This document shows positions 21,744-32,240 of a stretch of 64,000 nucleotides of DNA, piece after piece. Position 1 is the stretch's first letter; each line of letters opens with the position of its first letter. The notes beneath the pieces were generated by a model. That model had not been told where the DNA came from and made no database searches. It saw only the letters and a list, made by a program, of their open reading frames with translations. The stretch comes from Acanthosepion lycidas. Lineage: Eukaryota > Mollusca > Cephalopoda > Sepiida > Sepiidae. The stretch is from assembly GCA_963932145.1 (NCBI GenBank), contig OZ010599.1, forward strand, positions 44,361,844 through 44,425,843, written 5' to 3'. The translations under genes were made by a program, and so were the position numbers.

Positions 21744-22625
21744 CTCTATCTATAAAAGGCAGGATGTGTGTGTGTGTGCAACGAATGCATGGCTGCAATT
21801 TTCGACGAATTTGCACCAAAATTTACATGCACAAAGTTAGTGGGAAGGCCAATACCAACTTTGCATTTCCCTTTGCGTTGCCCGTGCTTGATTAAAAAAT
21901 CGTACGACTCATACAGCAATCGCTATCACTTGACTTAAAATATTTTTCCCCTTCCTTGCTTTTAAAGGAGTGCCCTTTGCTGTGCTCATGTTGCTACATG
22001 CCTTACTTCTTGCCTATCTCACACTGTGAATTTTTTCTAAGCTCTATACTAAACATTAAATCTGTTATGAAAAAAGAACTAAACAAAATGAACACAAAAC
22101 GATCAGCTTTAAAAAAGGACTCGTAACTGGAAAAAACGAATGAAAAAAGAATGTTAACAACAAATACTTTTTCACACCCAACCCAGTTCTGTGGAATCAG
22201 AATCAACATTGAGTTTAAGCAAGTGAATGAACCAACTGGAGTAAAGTGCCATGCAGATTTAAATTTTTCCCACTTGTGACGAATGCAGATATCGATTTTT
22301 TTTGCATGGTAGCATGTTAGTTAACATTTGTGTCACTCAGCTGTTGGCTCTCACGCTGGCCAATGGAATCTTCCTGCCTATTCATGGTAACCAGCTATTG
22401 GCTCCCACTCTGGCCAGTAGAAAATGGCTGCAAACTACATGAAAACTGCCATAGAAGCATGAAAAAATTGATTATTTCTACTATCGATGGGAGTTGGGAA
22501 ATGCAAAGTCAGTCTTGGCCTTTCTGCTAACTTGGAGCATGTGCATGTAAATTTTGGTGCAAATACGTCAAAGATTGCAGCTGTGCATTCGTTATACACA
22601 CACATCCTACCTTTTATAGATAGAG
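21744..22625. mobile_element. 882-bp inverted-repeat DNA element
   Basis: Both ends read CTCTATCTATAAAAGGYAGG inward, then GATGTGTGTGTR, AACGAATGCAYRGCTGCAAT and GCACCAAAATTTACATGCAC, and finally GACTTTGCATTTCCC-like. The inverted repeats are about 120-130 bp. ATTAT flanks both sides as a possible 5-bp target duplication, but the right flank is an ATT array. No transposase frame remains inside. Superfamily uncertain. Confidence 0.8.
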
Positions 22626-22887
22626 ATTATTATTATTATTATGGTAGCATTTCATTCATTTTGATGCATTCATTACAAGACAAGTAACGTTTGTACAAAG
22701 CCTTATAATTTTTTGTAGATTTAAATATTATTATACTTGAAAAGTTTTTAAATTTAGCTTGAAGTAGACAGACATACTGTTGAAATATTATTTAACATTG
22801 TCAAACATTGTTTTTTCTTTTCTTTTTCTTTTCTTAAATTGTGTTCTCGTAGCTGTTGAAAAATGGAAGGGTTGCATCGTTTTTTTA

Positions 22888-22926
<39 letters not shown>

Positions 22927-23595
22927 TTATTTATTTATTTTCAATAAGGATATATATAAGCTTATGCACACATGATATACTGCTCATATAAATATATCCT
23001 GAAAATTTCATATATAACTAAAATATATCTGTAAAATAGATAATATGAATAAAGACTAAAGGAAAATTTATCTTAACCAAAACTTATCTTGACTAAGATA
23101 AATTTTATATTTATGGAGAGCTGCTCTAAATATTTGGGCAACTTGAAAAGTGTTAACCAAAGTAATGTAGTATGTAATGTAGTATATATTTTTTCCACTA
23201 CACTTTGTGAACAGTAATTTTTGAAAGATTGCTGCAAATATGTCTAGAGGGATGACTTCAAAAGAGGTAGTAGAAAGTATGAAGCATTGGGGTAAGTAAG
23301 TCAGAAAGCATTATTCTATTTGATAAATTTTTGCAAATAGATGAAGGAACAAATTCCAAATAGAAAAAAAAGAGCCATAAAGGAGAATGTAATACAAAGC
23401 AGGAACCTGTGAAGAAGAACAATAATCACCCACATCCTGAAAAAACACAGCAAAGAGAAAGAGAATAACACCATACAGTGGTCTGAGTAAATAGGCATTT
23501 GTTGGATGAAGACACTCAGGCACAAGGCCATATTTCCAAATAATTTCTTAAGGTTTGAGCTCTTTGATGGATTTTATATATGAGATACATATATA
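22626..23595. other. No gene recognised; (ATT)n tracts
   Basis: ATT arrays at 22626-22641 and 22885-22925. Two overlapping minus frames at 23311-23531 have hydrophobic products without domain. Confidence 0.5.
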
Positions 23596-23599
23596 TATT

Positions 23600-24345
23600 T
23601 TTTTTTACAGTAAAGTTCACCCAGTACAAAACCTGGGGGTCACTTTCAGTAGAAGGTTATGTTAAGGGGTAGTTTATATAAATAGGAGGGGGGGAAGATA
23701 ACAGTTAACTCTAGCTTTGAACAGGTTAAGATTGTAATTATTGGGGAAACATTCTCTTGGGAGTCTGTCCCACAAGGTAGTGGTTTGCATGAAGAAGCTG
23801 TTTGAGTGGAACTTACTTCTCTCTGATGGAATACGGAAGGAATGTGGGTTGTTTGCTACTATATAAGTGGCATGGTGGGTCCTGGCCATGAAGGCTAGAC
23901 CTGGTGGAACCAAGGAATGTAGTTTGTCGAAGCACTTTCCATGAAAGTAGCAATAGAGCAGCAAAAACTCACCCCTTGGGAGAGAGTTACCAACCGTGAA
24001 AGAGAGGTTGGAGACTGGAAAATAATTCTTCTCTAACAAAGACTGAGATGGTTTTGAGCTCTATTGAAACTGGAAAGTGAGGTCTGGGCATCTCCCACCC
24101 AAATATGATAACAGTACTCCATTTTCAGCCTGAGATGGCTCTTATATAGATAGAAGATAGCATGAAGAACAAGGTACTTAATGGAGCAGTACAGGGAGCC
24201 AATCATTTTACCTGCATCTTTAGTGATGGATTGTATATAAGAGTTCCACTTGAAGTTGGGGGTGAGTTTGTGGCACAATATTCTCTCAAGGCATGGTGCC
24301 TCCTTGTGGGGAATTCCATTAATCATGACTGGCGATAGTTTTGGG
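23600..24345 (-). pseudogene. LINE ORF2 C-terminal remnant, lineage 2
   Basis: Minus strand, two overlapping frames. The first (24326 to 24033) has YIQSITKDAGKMIGSL, then AIFYLYKSHLRLKMEYCYHI and WVG. The second (24039 to 23674) has ...LYCYFHGKCFDKLHSLVP and SERSKFHSNSF, then ...LWDRLPRECFP. This is the standard tail of jockey/CR1-type reverse transcriptases, with one shift between the frames. The 3' end reaches ...GGTGAACTTTACTGTAAAAA. It differs from lineage 1 in its 3' end. Confidence 0.8.
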
Positions 24346-24895
24346 TTTGATTGGCAGTCATCGAATGTATATATGGCCTAGTGGATAAAAGCATTTGTCA
24401 AGTGGATCAAGTTACCTGGCAATTCTGAGGTAGTGAGAAAAATTCATATACATAGGCTCAGTGGAAGAGATTAGCGATAACACAAGGAGAAATTAACAAG
24501 ATTAAATTCTGCTAAGTGATACAAGATATCACCCAGCAAAAATGGTAGAAGGAGGACAATTTACTGCCATGGATTGAATGATAGGCTCAGTTCAGAATTC
24601 CTGGAAGATTACCAATTACAACAGGCCAGAAAGTACAACAATTAAAATGTTGAAATGATGACAATCGAGACAAGGACAGACATCCAGTCATATCAGTGAG
24701 TAACAAAGAGAAGTTAAAAGTAACACAGAAGTTTTCTCAGGGTTAGTGTTAATATTTTTATTTACATGTTCATCAATAAAGAATATAATTTACAAGAAAT
24801 TTGAGCAAAAATTAGATAAATCAATTAACTAATTAGTTTGAAAAATCTTAGAAAACTGAACTGAACACTCCCATTGTGCACATCCTGTTTTCATT
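24346..24895. other. No gene recognised
   Basis: AT-rich, short frames only. Confidence 0.45.
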
Positions 24896-24899
24896 TTTT

Positions 24900-25145
24900 A
24901 TATTAATGTGTATGTATATTTGTGTGTGCATTTTTGTAAATGCATATCTGTTGTGCATGTGTATGTATGTGCACATTTCCATGAATATACATGCATATAT
25001 ATAGGTATATATATATGTGCATATGTGCATATATGTGTGCACACATGCATATCTGTATATATGTAGGTGTGCACGCATGTTGTTGGTATGTGTGTTTCTG
25101 CATGTGTGTTTTTGTGTACGTGTATATATTTGAGTGTGTGTCGTT
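24900..25145. repeat. Degenerate TG/TA/CA tract
   Basis: Alternating purine-pyrimidine DNA (TGTGCATATGTGCATATATG-like). Cys/Tyr/His-rich frames on both strands are artefacts. Confidence 0.85.
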
Positions 25146-25383
25146 TTCTGTGTCTTTTTATTACTCTTATATGGGTTCAGAAATAGAAAAGCCTTTTGGA
25201 TTTGTGCTATTCCAAGTTACCTAAATACAAGGTGTAATAAATGTCATATTGCCATTAGAAAGCTAAGAAAAAAAAACCATGAAACTGAGAATTTATTTAA
25301 AACAGTTTCCCTGCAAAAATGACTAATTACACACACACATATATAATGACTAAATATATATATATAAAATGACTAAATACATA

Positions 25384-25500
<117 letters not shown>

Positions 25501-25584
25501 CATAAAACACTATTACCCCATTTGTTTATTTGTTTATAATCTCTTTCTCTCTCTTTCTGTCAACTCATTTTTATTACTGTGGGT

Positions 25585-25720
25585 AATAAAGTATTACATA
25601 AGTAAGACTTATAAAGCCTTATGTACAATAAAGTATTACATAAGTAAGACTTATAAAGCCAAAGTATGTGTGTACAATAAAGTATTACATAAGTAAGACT
25701 TATAAAGCCAAAGTATGCCT
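25585..25720 (+). repeat. Tandem repeat, 42-49 bp unit, 3 copies
   Basis: The unit carries AATAAAGTATTACATAAGTA and AGACTTATAAAGCC. Copy 1 is shorter by about 7 bases. A diverged single copy is at 30683-30720. Confidence 0.9.
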
Positions 25721-25721
25721 G

Positions 25722-26120
25722 ACATACATATATAAAAGTGTGTCTCATCAGTTAAGTCTTGGGAAGATATCCTGATAAATCATGGCTCTGTTAACTTATT
25801 TAAGTTTTCATAAGTAACATGCTCACAAAACACATCAGCTTCTTATTATCTGATTTTTCTATGTACCCAACACACAGAGACGCCAGGCCCATCACCAAGG
25901 TTGTGGCCTGTCCCTACAAGAAAATCATTTGCACTTGCCACTGTGAAAAGGATGTGAACTAATTTTAATATGCAAATTTTTACTTGTGACTTGAAGTCAC
26001 TCAAAACATTTTGACAATTTGCCTGACATATATGCATAAAAGCATACGTTATCAATTAAGCCCTGGGAAGCTATCATGATAAAACAAGCCTCAGTTACCC
26101 TATTCAAGAATTGTGTATCT
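25722..26120 (+). repeat. Direct duplication pair
   Basis: GCCTGACATAYATRYATAAAAG, then TTAAGYCYTGGGAAGMTATC and TGATAAAWCA, occur at 25717-25790 and again at 26020-26090. The DNA between them includes GACGCCAGGCCCATC, which has a relative at 37260. Confidence 0.7.
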
Positions 26121-26280
26121 CTTGTTAAAACCTTTTTAGAAGTTTATATCTGCTAACTTTACTTTCATACCTTAAATGGAAACAAAGTAATTTTTAAGCA
26201 ATAGATGTTTTTACTCTGATATTATTTCTTATTGCTATAAATACTATAGTTAATGGATACACATATAGGAGTAGATATTC

Positions 26281-26283
<3 letters not shown>

Positions 26284-26334
<51 letters not shown>
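26284..26334. repeat. (TA)n microsatellite
   Basis: About 50 bp of TA. Confidence 0.97.
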
Positions 26335-26337
<3 letters not shown>

Positions 26338-26663
26338 GGAGTTACCCCATTTACTTTCCTAAAAAAACTGCCACTAGGGGACATTCCTAAGCCTATAAAT
26401 AGGCAGTAACATTTTCACTCAGGGATGGTAAGATGTAGGTCAAATGATGGAAAGGCTTTCCCATTAGGGAAAGCACACATGTATGCATGCACCTTTCACT
26501 TCATTTTCTCTAGGACTTTCTCCTACACAAAACTACACACATGCAAACAATTAACTAGTTTAAAAGTTTTCTTCATTCATGTTCAGTGTTTTATAACACA
26601 CAACAAAATTCTATTGTTTATATATACCCTTGTTTTGTTAATACATACATCATCGTTAGCTTA

Positions 26664-26922
26664 TAAAGGGTGTTCCAATAACTTGGACTGATTTTAAATG
26701 TGAATTAAGTTTAAGGGTCTAATGATTTTTTCTTTTTCTTTCAGATTTGATGGACATTTGGGTGATATTATTTTTCACACATAATTGCCATGACTTAAAT
26801 AATATGATCCAATAGAGAAATAAATAAATTTTCACCAATAACACTGATTTATTTACTGCTGACTTTGATCCATCTTAATGAAACACACTTATATATAATC
26901 TGTCTTAATGAAACACCCTTTA
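26664..26922. mobile_element. Tc1/mariner-type MITE, 259 bp (candidate)
   Basis: Left end TAAAGGGTGTTCCAATAA and right end complement TAAAGGGTGTTTCATTAA are near matches, with TA flanking each side. The right terminus appears twice in tandem (GTCTTAATGAAACACCC and CATCTTAATGAAACACAC). No transposase inside. Confidence 0.65.
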
Positions 26923-27051
26923 TATATAGTTTTGTTGTTTCTTTTTATTTTATCACCTGGACTGATATTTCAAGTCTGCCATTTTTGTTGTGAGATAAAT
27001 ATACCAGGAAACATGTTTTCCAACTAAACTCTTGACCAGCATATGCCTGCA

Positions 27052-27056
<5 letters not shown>

Positions 27057-27119
<63 letters not shown>
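27057..27119. repeat. (TA)n microsatellite
   Basis: About 62 bp of TA. Confidence 0.97.
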
Positions 27120-27122
<3 letters not shown>

Positions 27123-27249
27123 CCAATTGGAGAAAAATGGCTGGCTGCATTCAATGCATTGAAAACCAAACTAGTTACATTCTACCATTGTTGATTGATT
27201 TCTAAACTACCAACACTCACGATGAATGGATGTCTCCTCAGAAAGTCAC

Positions 27250-27880
27250 CTTGCCTTGAGAGGATATTAGGCCATAAACTCACACCTGACCTATAGTGGA
27301 TCTCATACATACAAGCTAGGTAAAATGTTTGGCTCCCTATACTACCCCATGTGCTATCCTCTACATTCACAAGAGCCAGATTAGGCCAAGAATGGAGTAC
27401 TGCTGTCATATTTGGGCAGGAGCTGCATGGACTGCACTCTCCAGTCTTGACAGAGTCCAGAAGCAACTCTGAGTGCTTGTAGGTGACATTATTTTCCACA
27501 CTCCAACTCCTGCCTCATTGGTGGGATGTGGCAACCTTTTCACTGCTCTATCACTATTTTCATGGAAAGTGCTCAGATGGACTACATTCCTTGGTTCTGC
27601 CAGGCCTAACCTTCACAGCAAGGACCCACCATGCCACTTACATTTAGAAAGCCACCCATATTCCCTCCATGTTTCATTGATGAGAAGTAAATTCCACTCA
27701 AACTGCATCTTCAAGCAAATTGCTGCTCTTGGGAACTGACTCCCCAATCACTACAGTCTTAATCTATTCAAGTCTAGAATTAACCGTTACCTTCCTCTCC
27801 TATCCATACAAACTGTATCCTAATGTAACCCTCTACCTTGACTGGCCCCTAGTATAGGGTGAACCTTACTGTAAAATAAA
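27250..27880 (+). pseudogene. LINE lineage 2 remnant
   Basis: Plus strand. GCCAGATTAGGCCAAGAATG, GAGTACTGCTGTCATATTTG and GGCAGGAGCTGC encode the MEYCCHIWAGA-type block. The FTALSLFSWKVL block and the end GTGAACCTTACTGTAAAATA follow. It is the same lineage as 23600-24345 and corresponds to its 3' half. It runs directly into a TA array. Confidence 0.75.
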
Positions 27881-27887
27881 AAAAATG

Positions 27888-27889
<2 letters not shown>

Positions 27890-27921
<32 letters not shown>
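27890..27921. repeat. (TA)n microsatellite
   Basis: TA array joining the LINE tail and the H4-type repeat. Confidence 0.95.
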
Positions 27922-27924
<3 letters not shown>

Positions 27925-27929
27925 TACAA

Positions 27930-28110
27930 AGTCAGTATAGATAGAATAAAATTCCAGTAACCAAAAACACTATTTTTTAAAAAGTGCTCAATACAAAGTA
28001 GAGAGAATAATATTTATTTAAAAATTATAACATAAGTATGTTATAACTTCACTTCAAAAATAGCCATTTTGTTTCAACACTTCTGGTGTCTTGTCAAGTG
28101 ATGGTGTTAA
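27930..28110 (-). repeat. Repeat with CTCAAT box and H4 hammerhead-like core
   Basis: AAAAAGTGCTCAATACAAAG at about 27977 is shared with 9986. It is followed at 28047-28103 by the complement of the sequence at 53063-53119. Confidence 0.7.
28047..28103 (-). ncRNA. Hammerhead-like core, U3-A8 type, family H4
   Basis: Minus strand: helix I is CATCAC (28098-28103) with GTGAAG (28047-28052), one mismatch. The box is TTGACAA (28091-28097). Helix II is 28076-28090, GACAC/GTGTT, five pairs. GAA is at 28073-28075. Helix III is ACAAAAT/ATTTTTG, but the U16.1 position has mutated to A. Relative to 53063 the pair T-G in helix II is C-G here, which keeps pairing. Confidence 0.45.
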
Positions 28111-28774
28111 TTGTAAAATAAAAAGTTTTTAGAGAGTTCAAAACCAACCGCTACCTCCACTAGATGGAATATTTTTACACAAGATGTAAGGGCCAATCAA
28201 ATTACAAGTATTTTATAATTCAAATAACGCGACAACGGGCCCTAGATACTGTTTATTAATGCTTTAAAATGAATATTAGGTTATATAGGTAATCAGGATA
28301 ATTAATTAATGTCCAATTTATTATGTAATTAAAAAATAAAAGTTATAAATATTAAACTCTAAATATAACCATGCATCAAGTTTAGAAACTTACAAAATTA
28401 TTCAAAGAAAAAATGGAGAAAATATGTCTAAATTTTCATGTCTTGCTCTTAGTATTATATTGAGTTTTCTGTCCTAATCTGAGCAGAAGTAAGAGGTGCA
28501 ATATATGGTTTCAAAATTAGTTACATTGACAGGGTTGTGATTAGAGATTTCGTGAATGAGGGAGAAAGGTTTATTAGTGACAAGACAGACAGACATCATG
28601 TCATAATACACAAACACATAAATATGATTGAATGTATGAGCATGCAAATATACAAATGACAAATAAACAAACTCATCAACATTCAATCATCCAAATAACT
28701 ACAGAGGCAATGCAAACTACCAGTCAAAATTGCACAAACATGAAAAATCAATATACAAATATATAAACATATGC

Positions 28775-28778
<4 letters not shown>
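28111..28778. other. No gene recognised
   Basis: AT-rich. The minus frame 28474-28686 has no domain. Confidence 0.45.

Positions 28779-28838
<60 letters not shown>
28779..28838. repeat. (TA)n microsatellite
   Basis: TA array with one TATTATA break. Confidence 0.96.
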
Positions 28839-28842
<4 letters not shown>

Positions 28843-28914
28843 AAAAGTGTGTGTATATAAATATAAATAAATATATATATATATATAATTATTTATATAT
28901 TATATGCGTGGTAC

Positions 28915-29061
28915 TTATTAGAAAGCGCTCAATATCAGAGATAGAGCTAACATATTTGGTTGGATTGATGTGAGTTTGTGATCCTGGGTTTCACGCTTTT
29001 GCGATTGTCTGACGATCGCAAAAGTGTGAAACCCAGGGTCACAAACTCACATCAATCCAAC

Positions 29062-29068
<7 letters not shown>
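28915..29068 (+). repeat. Foldback repeat, 54-bp arms, family H2-like
   Basis: Box AGCGCTCAATATCAGAGATA at 28924 matches the one at 10260. The arms 28952-29005 and 29015-29068 match at 52 of 54 positions around a 9-base loop. The arm sequence is unrelated to the 10290 arms, so the box and architecture are conserved while the arms differ. Confidence 0.88.
29005..29044 (+). ncRNA. Type I hammerhead-like ribozyme
   Basis: Helix I is TTGT (29005-29008) with ACAA (29041-29044). The core is CTGACGA (29009-29015). Helix II is TCGC-AAAA-GTGT with a U-U closing mismatch and a G-U pair. GAA is at 29028-29030, helix III is ACC/GGT with loop CAG, and the triplet is GTC (C17 at 29040). All named core bases are intact, in 40 nt. 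Confidence 0.65.

Positions 29069-29111
<43 letters not shown>
29069..29111. repeat. (TA)n microsatellite
   Basis: TA array continuing from the foldback arm. Confidence 0.95.
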
Positions 29112-29114
<3 letters not shown>

Positions 29115-29310
29115 ACATACCTACATACAGATATACATATACAGATATATATATACATATATACACATACATACATACATAAATACATATATAAACATAC
29201 ATATACAAAACATAAAATCACATACATATATATAAATAAATAAATTCTTTTTATCAAGTAAATTAAGAAATATGAAATAGAAAGACATGTTAGGCTATAA
29301 AAAACATAAA

Positions 29311-29312
<2 letters not shown>

Positions 29313-29344
<32 letters not shown>
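29313..29344. repeat. (TA)n microsatellite
   Basis: Short TA array. Confidence 0.95.
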
Positions 29345-29349
<5 letters not shown>

Positions 29350-29517
29350 CACATTATTTCATGATTATAACATACTTATACCATTATTAGTATTTATATC
29401 CAAGTATCAATTTATTAGTTAAATTTGATTCTAGTGAAAGGAGTACCAAAGAAAGCAACATATATTATGTACACCAATGCATGTAAAAGCATATATAAAA
29501 AATATACATATACACAA

Positions 29518-29945
29518 ATTATGAAATGGACAAAGTCCGACAATTATTTTAAGACATTTTTTATGTTTATACATTCTTTTTATAGATACAAATATTTAAG
29601 TAAATGCTCTGTTTATAATAAACATTACTAATGACATTTACTGGCATGAATGTCTGAGAAATTTTCATAGAATATATGCATCCTCCGAAAAAAAAAAAAA
29701 CCCAGTAAAATCAACCTTGCTAACCGAAACGCTCCTCTGTGGCTCAATTGATAAAAGCACGTTAGGCTATATGACAGTTCCGTATAGGATACAGGTTCGA
29801 TTTCTCTCGGAGAACGCATATTTTCTATGAAAATTTATCGAACATTCAGGCCTGTAAATGTCGCTAATACTGTTTATTATAAACAGAGCATTTACTTAAA
29901 CATTTGTATCTATAAAAAGAACATTTAAACATAAAAAATGTATTA
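29518..29945 (+). repeat. tRNA-type foldback element, full length
   Basis: The outer end GGACAAAGTCCGACAATTAT is followed by a left arm to about 29690, an A-run, a tRNA-like core and the complementary right arm (about 29815-29945). Arm identity is high (GATACAAATATTTAAGTAAA on the left; TTTACTTAAACATTTGTATC on the right). Relatives lie at 12936, 16780, 35963 and 62800. Confidence 0.85.
29733..29814 (+). ncRNA. Class II tRNA-like core (82 nt), decayed
   Basis: The acceptor stem TCCTCTG/CGGAGAA pairs at six of seven positions. The D stem GCT/AGC, a 14-nt variable arm with TCC/AGGA and an ACAGG-TTCGATT-TCTCT T arm follow. Length equals the copies at 36169 and 62832. Class II length suggests a Leu or Ser tRNA ancestor. 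The anticodon cannot be assigned because position 33 is not T. Confidence 0.6.
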
Positions 29946-31735
29946 AAATATACACAAGTGCAAAACAATAAAAATATAAAAATATCAATAAAGAAAAAAT
30001 ATATATAAATATACAAACATGAACATTCATATACAAACAGATGTTAATGGACATAAAAAACGAGCACATATAAACACAAACATAAAAACAAGCACCTACA
30101 AAAGTGTGCTCAGAAGTAGAAACAAATATACTAATGTACAAACATCCTTACCAAAATAGCCATATTAAATCCAGAGTTTATATAAGATTAATTCAATAAG
30201 AGTTACAACTCTTCCATATTAACTAAATAATCTACTTTATATTAAATTCTTAGCATATAGAGGTAGATAATAATCAAAAATTTAAGGACAAAAAAAAAAT
30301 TACATACTTATGATACCACTTCATCTTTACATACAATATTCTATCTACCCAGAAAGCAAGTTAAAAGATAATTTATGCCTGCAATTAACAGTGAGCTCCT
30401 TCCTCTGATTTAATAGGTTTATCTTGTTCTTAAATTTAATGATTTCTAGCTTATCATTGAGACAGAAGTAACATGGTGCATATAAAGAATTACAGGTATG
30501 AGCTCTTCTAATTAACTTCCATTTAACAGTGGGAGTTTTGCTTTTCTTCTTTAAACTCCAATAGTACTTGGACAGGGAGGTAGCATGTTTATGATGACAT
30601 TATCAGAAATTAAGAGCAATAACTATACTAAATTTAGATTTATTGGTAATTTTCTAGCATTTCCTTAACAAGCGTTTTCATACGTAAGACTTATAAAGCC
30701 AAAGTATGTAAAATTCAATAAAATATTAGAATATTTAGAATATTTAAAATGTTTAGTATTCCTGGGTTGTTAAAAAAATTATATAAAAAAGTCATTTATG
30801 TTGTATTTGTCATACAATTTTATTACAATTATCTCCTCCTTACTTAAATTCTCCTAACGTCAGACTGTCAATAGATGTGTCAACACCTCACAAAACACCC
30901 AATTCTGAGTTAGAAATGCTTTTCCGTGATATTTTAAACTAAACGTATGTGATATTTCTTTCAATTCAGATTAATTAAACTTTAAATCAGTTAATTTTTC
31001 TCAGAAAATGTTTCAGAAAAGTATATTTTATTATTTAAATTTTTTTAATAAAGGCAATTATGTTGTATCAACAGATTTGTCAATATGAATGATTTTAGTG
31101 ATTTTACACATAATCAAAAAAAATAATTCTGATAAATTTTGAGTTTGAAATACACCAAAAGTATTTTGCTTATTGGAATTATTAAATTTAATCTATTAGA
31201 ATGGAATTAATATGAAAATATAACCTTCAAGAAAGATTTTTCATTTTTAAAATACGTTTCGAACCTTAGGTATTGCTTTTTTTAGGTATCTATAATACAT
31301 ATAACCAGTTTTGCAATGACAGATAACCACAAATTGTAATAAAATTATACTCCAGAAGGACAAAACTGAATGCAACAAGGGAGGGTACTCTGCTTTTTGT
31401 ATATCAAATATTTTCCTTCTCCTTGTGTTATTGGTGTTTGACAATATCAGCAAGCTTATTATTATAGCAAGAACTTCCAGATGACCAGATTGCAGCAAAA
31501 TTATTGAGAGTCTAGGCAAATATTATTAAACAACAGTTTCATAACAGAATACCTTGTGTTGCTATTTTGATTATTTTATTATTATTTTTTTTTTTTAAAT
31601 GAAATGGCAAATGTGCCTGAGTTAGAAAGAGCTGTATGCATTATATTCTTCTCTCCAATAGTTGGCTTTTTAAGTCATTATGAAAATAACTTCATTTTGT
31701 TATGCAAAACAATGGTTTTATTATTTATGTACAGA
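29946..31735. other. No gene recognised
   Basis: AT-rich. The minus frames at 29896-30141 and 31247-31519 have no recognisable domain. A single unit of the 25585 tandem repeat lies near 30690. Confidence 0.45.
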
Positions 31736-31739
31736 ATAT

Positions 31740-32240
31740 CAGAAATGTGGTTCTACAGAAAGATACTGGGAATTCCATAGACAGTGTTAGTAAGCAGCAA
31801 GGAAGTCTTAAAGAAGATGGCAACAAAAAAAAAACTTCTAATTGAAATCAGGAAAAGACAGATAGAATTCCTTGAACACATAATGAGGAAAGAAGGCTTA
31901 GAAAACTTAATCCACATGGGGCATATTGAGGACAAGAGAGACAGGGAAGGCTTGTGTGAATGGATGGCGGAATGGAAGAAGAAGAAGAAGAAGAAGAAGA
32001 AGAAGAAGAAGAAGGAAGAGGAGGAGGAGGAAGAAGAAGAAGAAGAAGAAGAAGAAGAAGAAGAAGAAATGCTGAAGGCTAGAGGATCAGTGAGTAACCT
32101 ACTTAATAAGCTTGTGTAAATGAAAATCCAAAGTAGAACTGGCAGCATTAATAAAGAAACAAATATTACTTAGATCTTCAAAGGATAGGAAGTTGTGGAG
32201 AGCCGCGAAGGAACACAGTAGATAAAAGAAGACTCTTTAA
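31740..32240 (+). pseudogene. LINE ORF2 C-terminal remnant, lineage 3, with GAA expansion
   Basis: The plus frame reads MWFYRKILGIPWT, ...LLIEIRKRQIEFLEHIMRKE and GLENLIHMGHIEDKRDREG, the typical C-terminal segment of another LINE clade. A poly-Lys/Glu run from (GAA)n replaces the expected linker, and a final SKDRKLWRA-like block ends the product near 32215. The same lineage occurs at 50800-51215. Confidence 0.75.
31978..32068 (+). repeat. (GAA)n / (GAG)n tract
   Basis: About 90 bp purine-only run inside the LINE coding text, nearly all in-frame triplets. Confidence 0.96.

Noticed and set aside
25585..25720. Possible CRISPR-like array of three spaced repeats
   Set aside because: Units are contiguous without unique spacers, and the genome is clearly animal.
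31753..32148. Ser/Phe-rich minus frame of 131 codons
   Set aside because: It is the complement of a GAA tract inside a LINE fragment.
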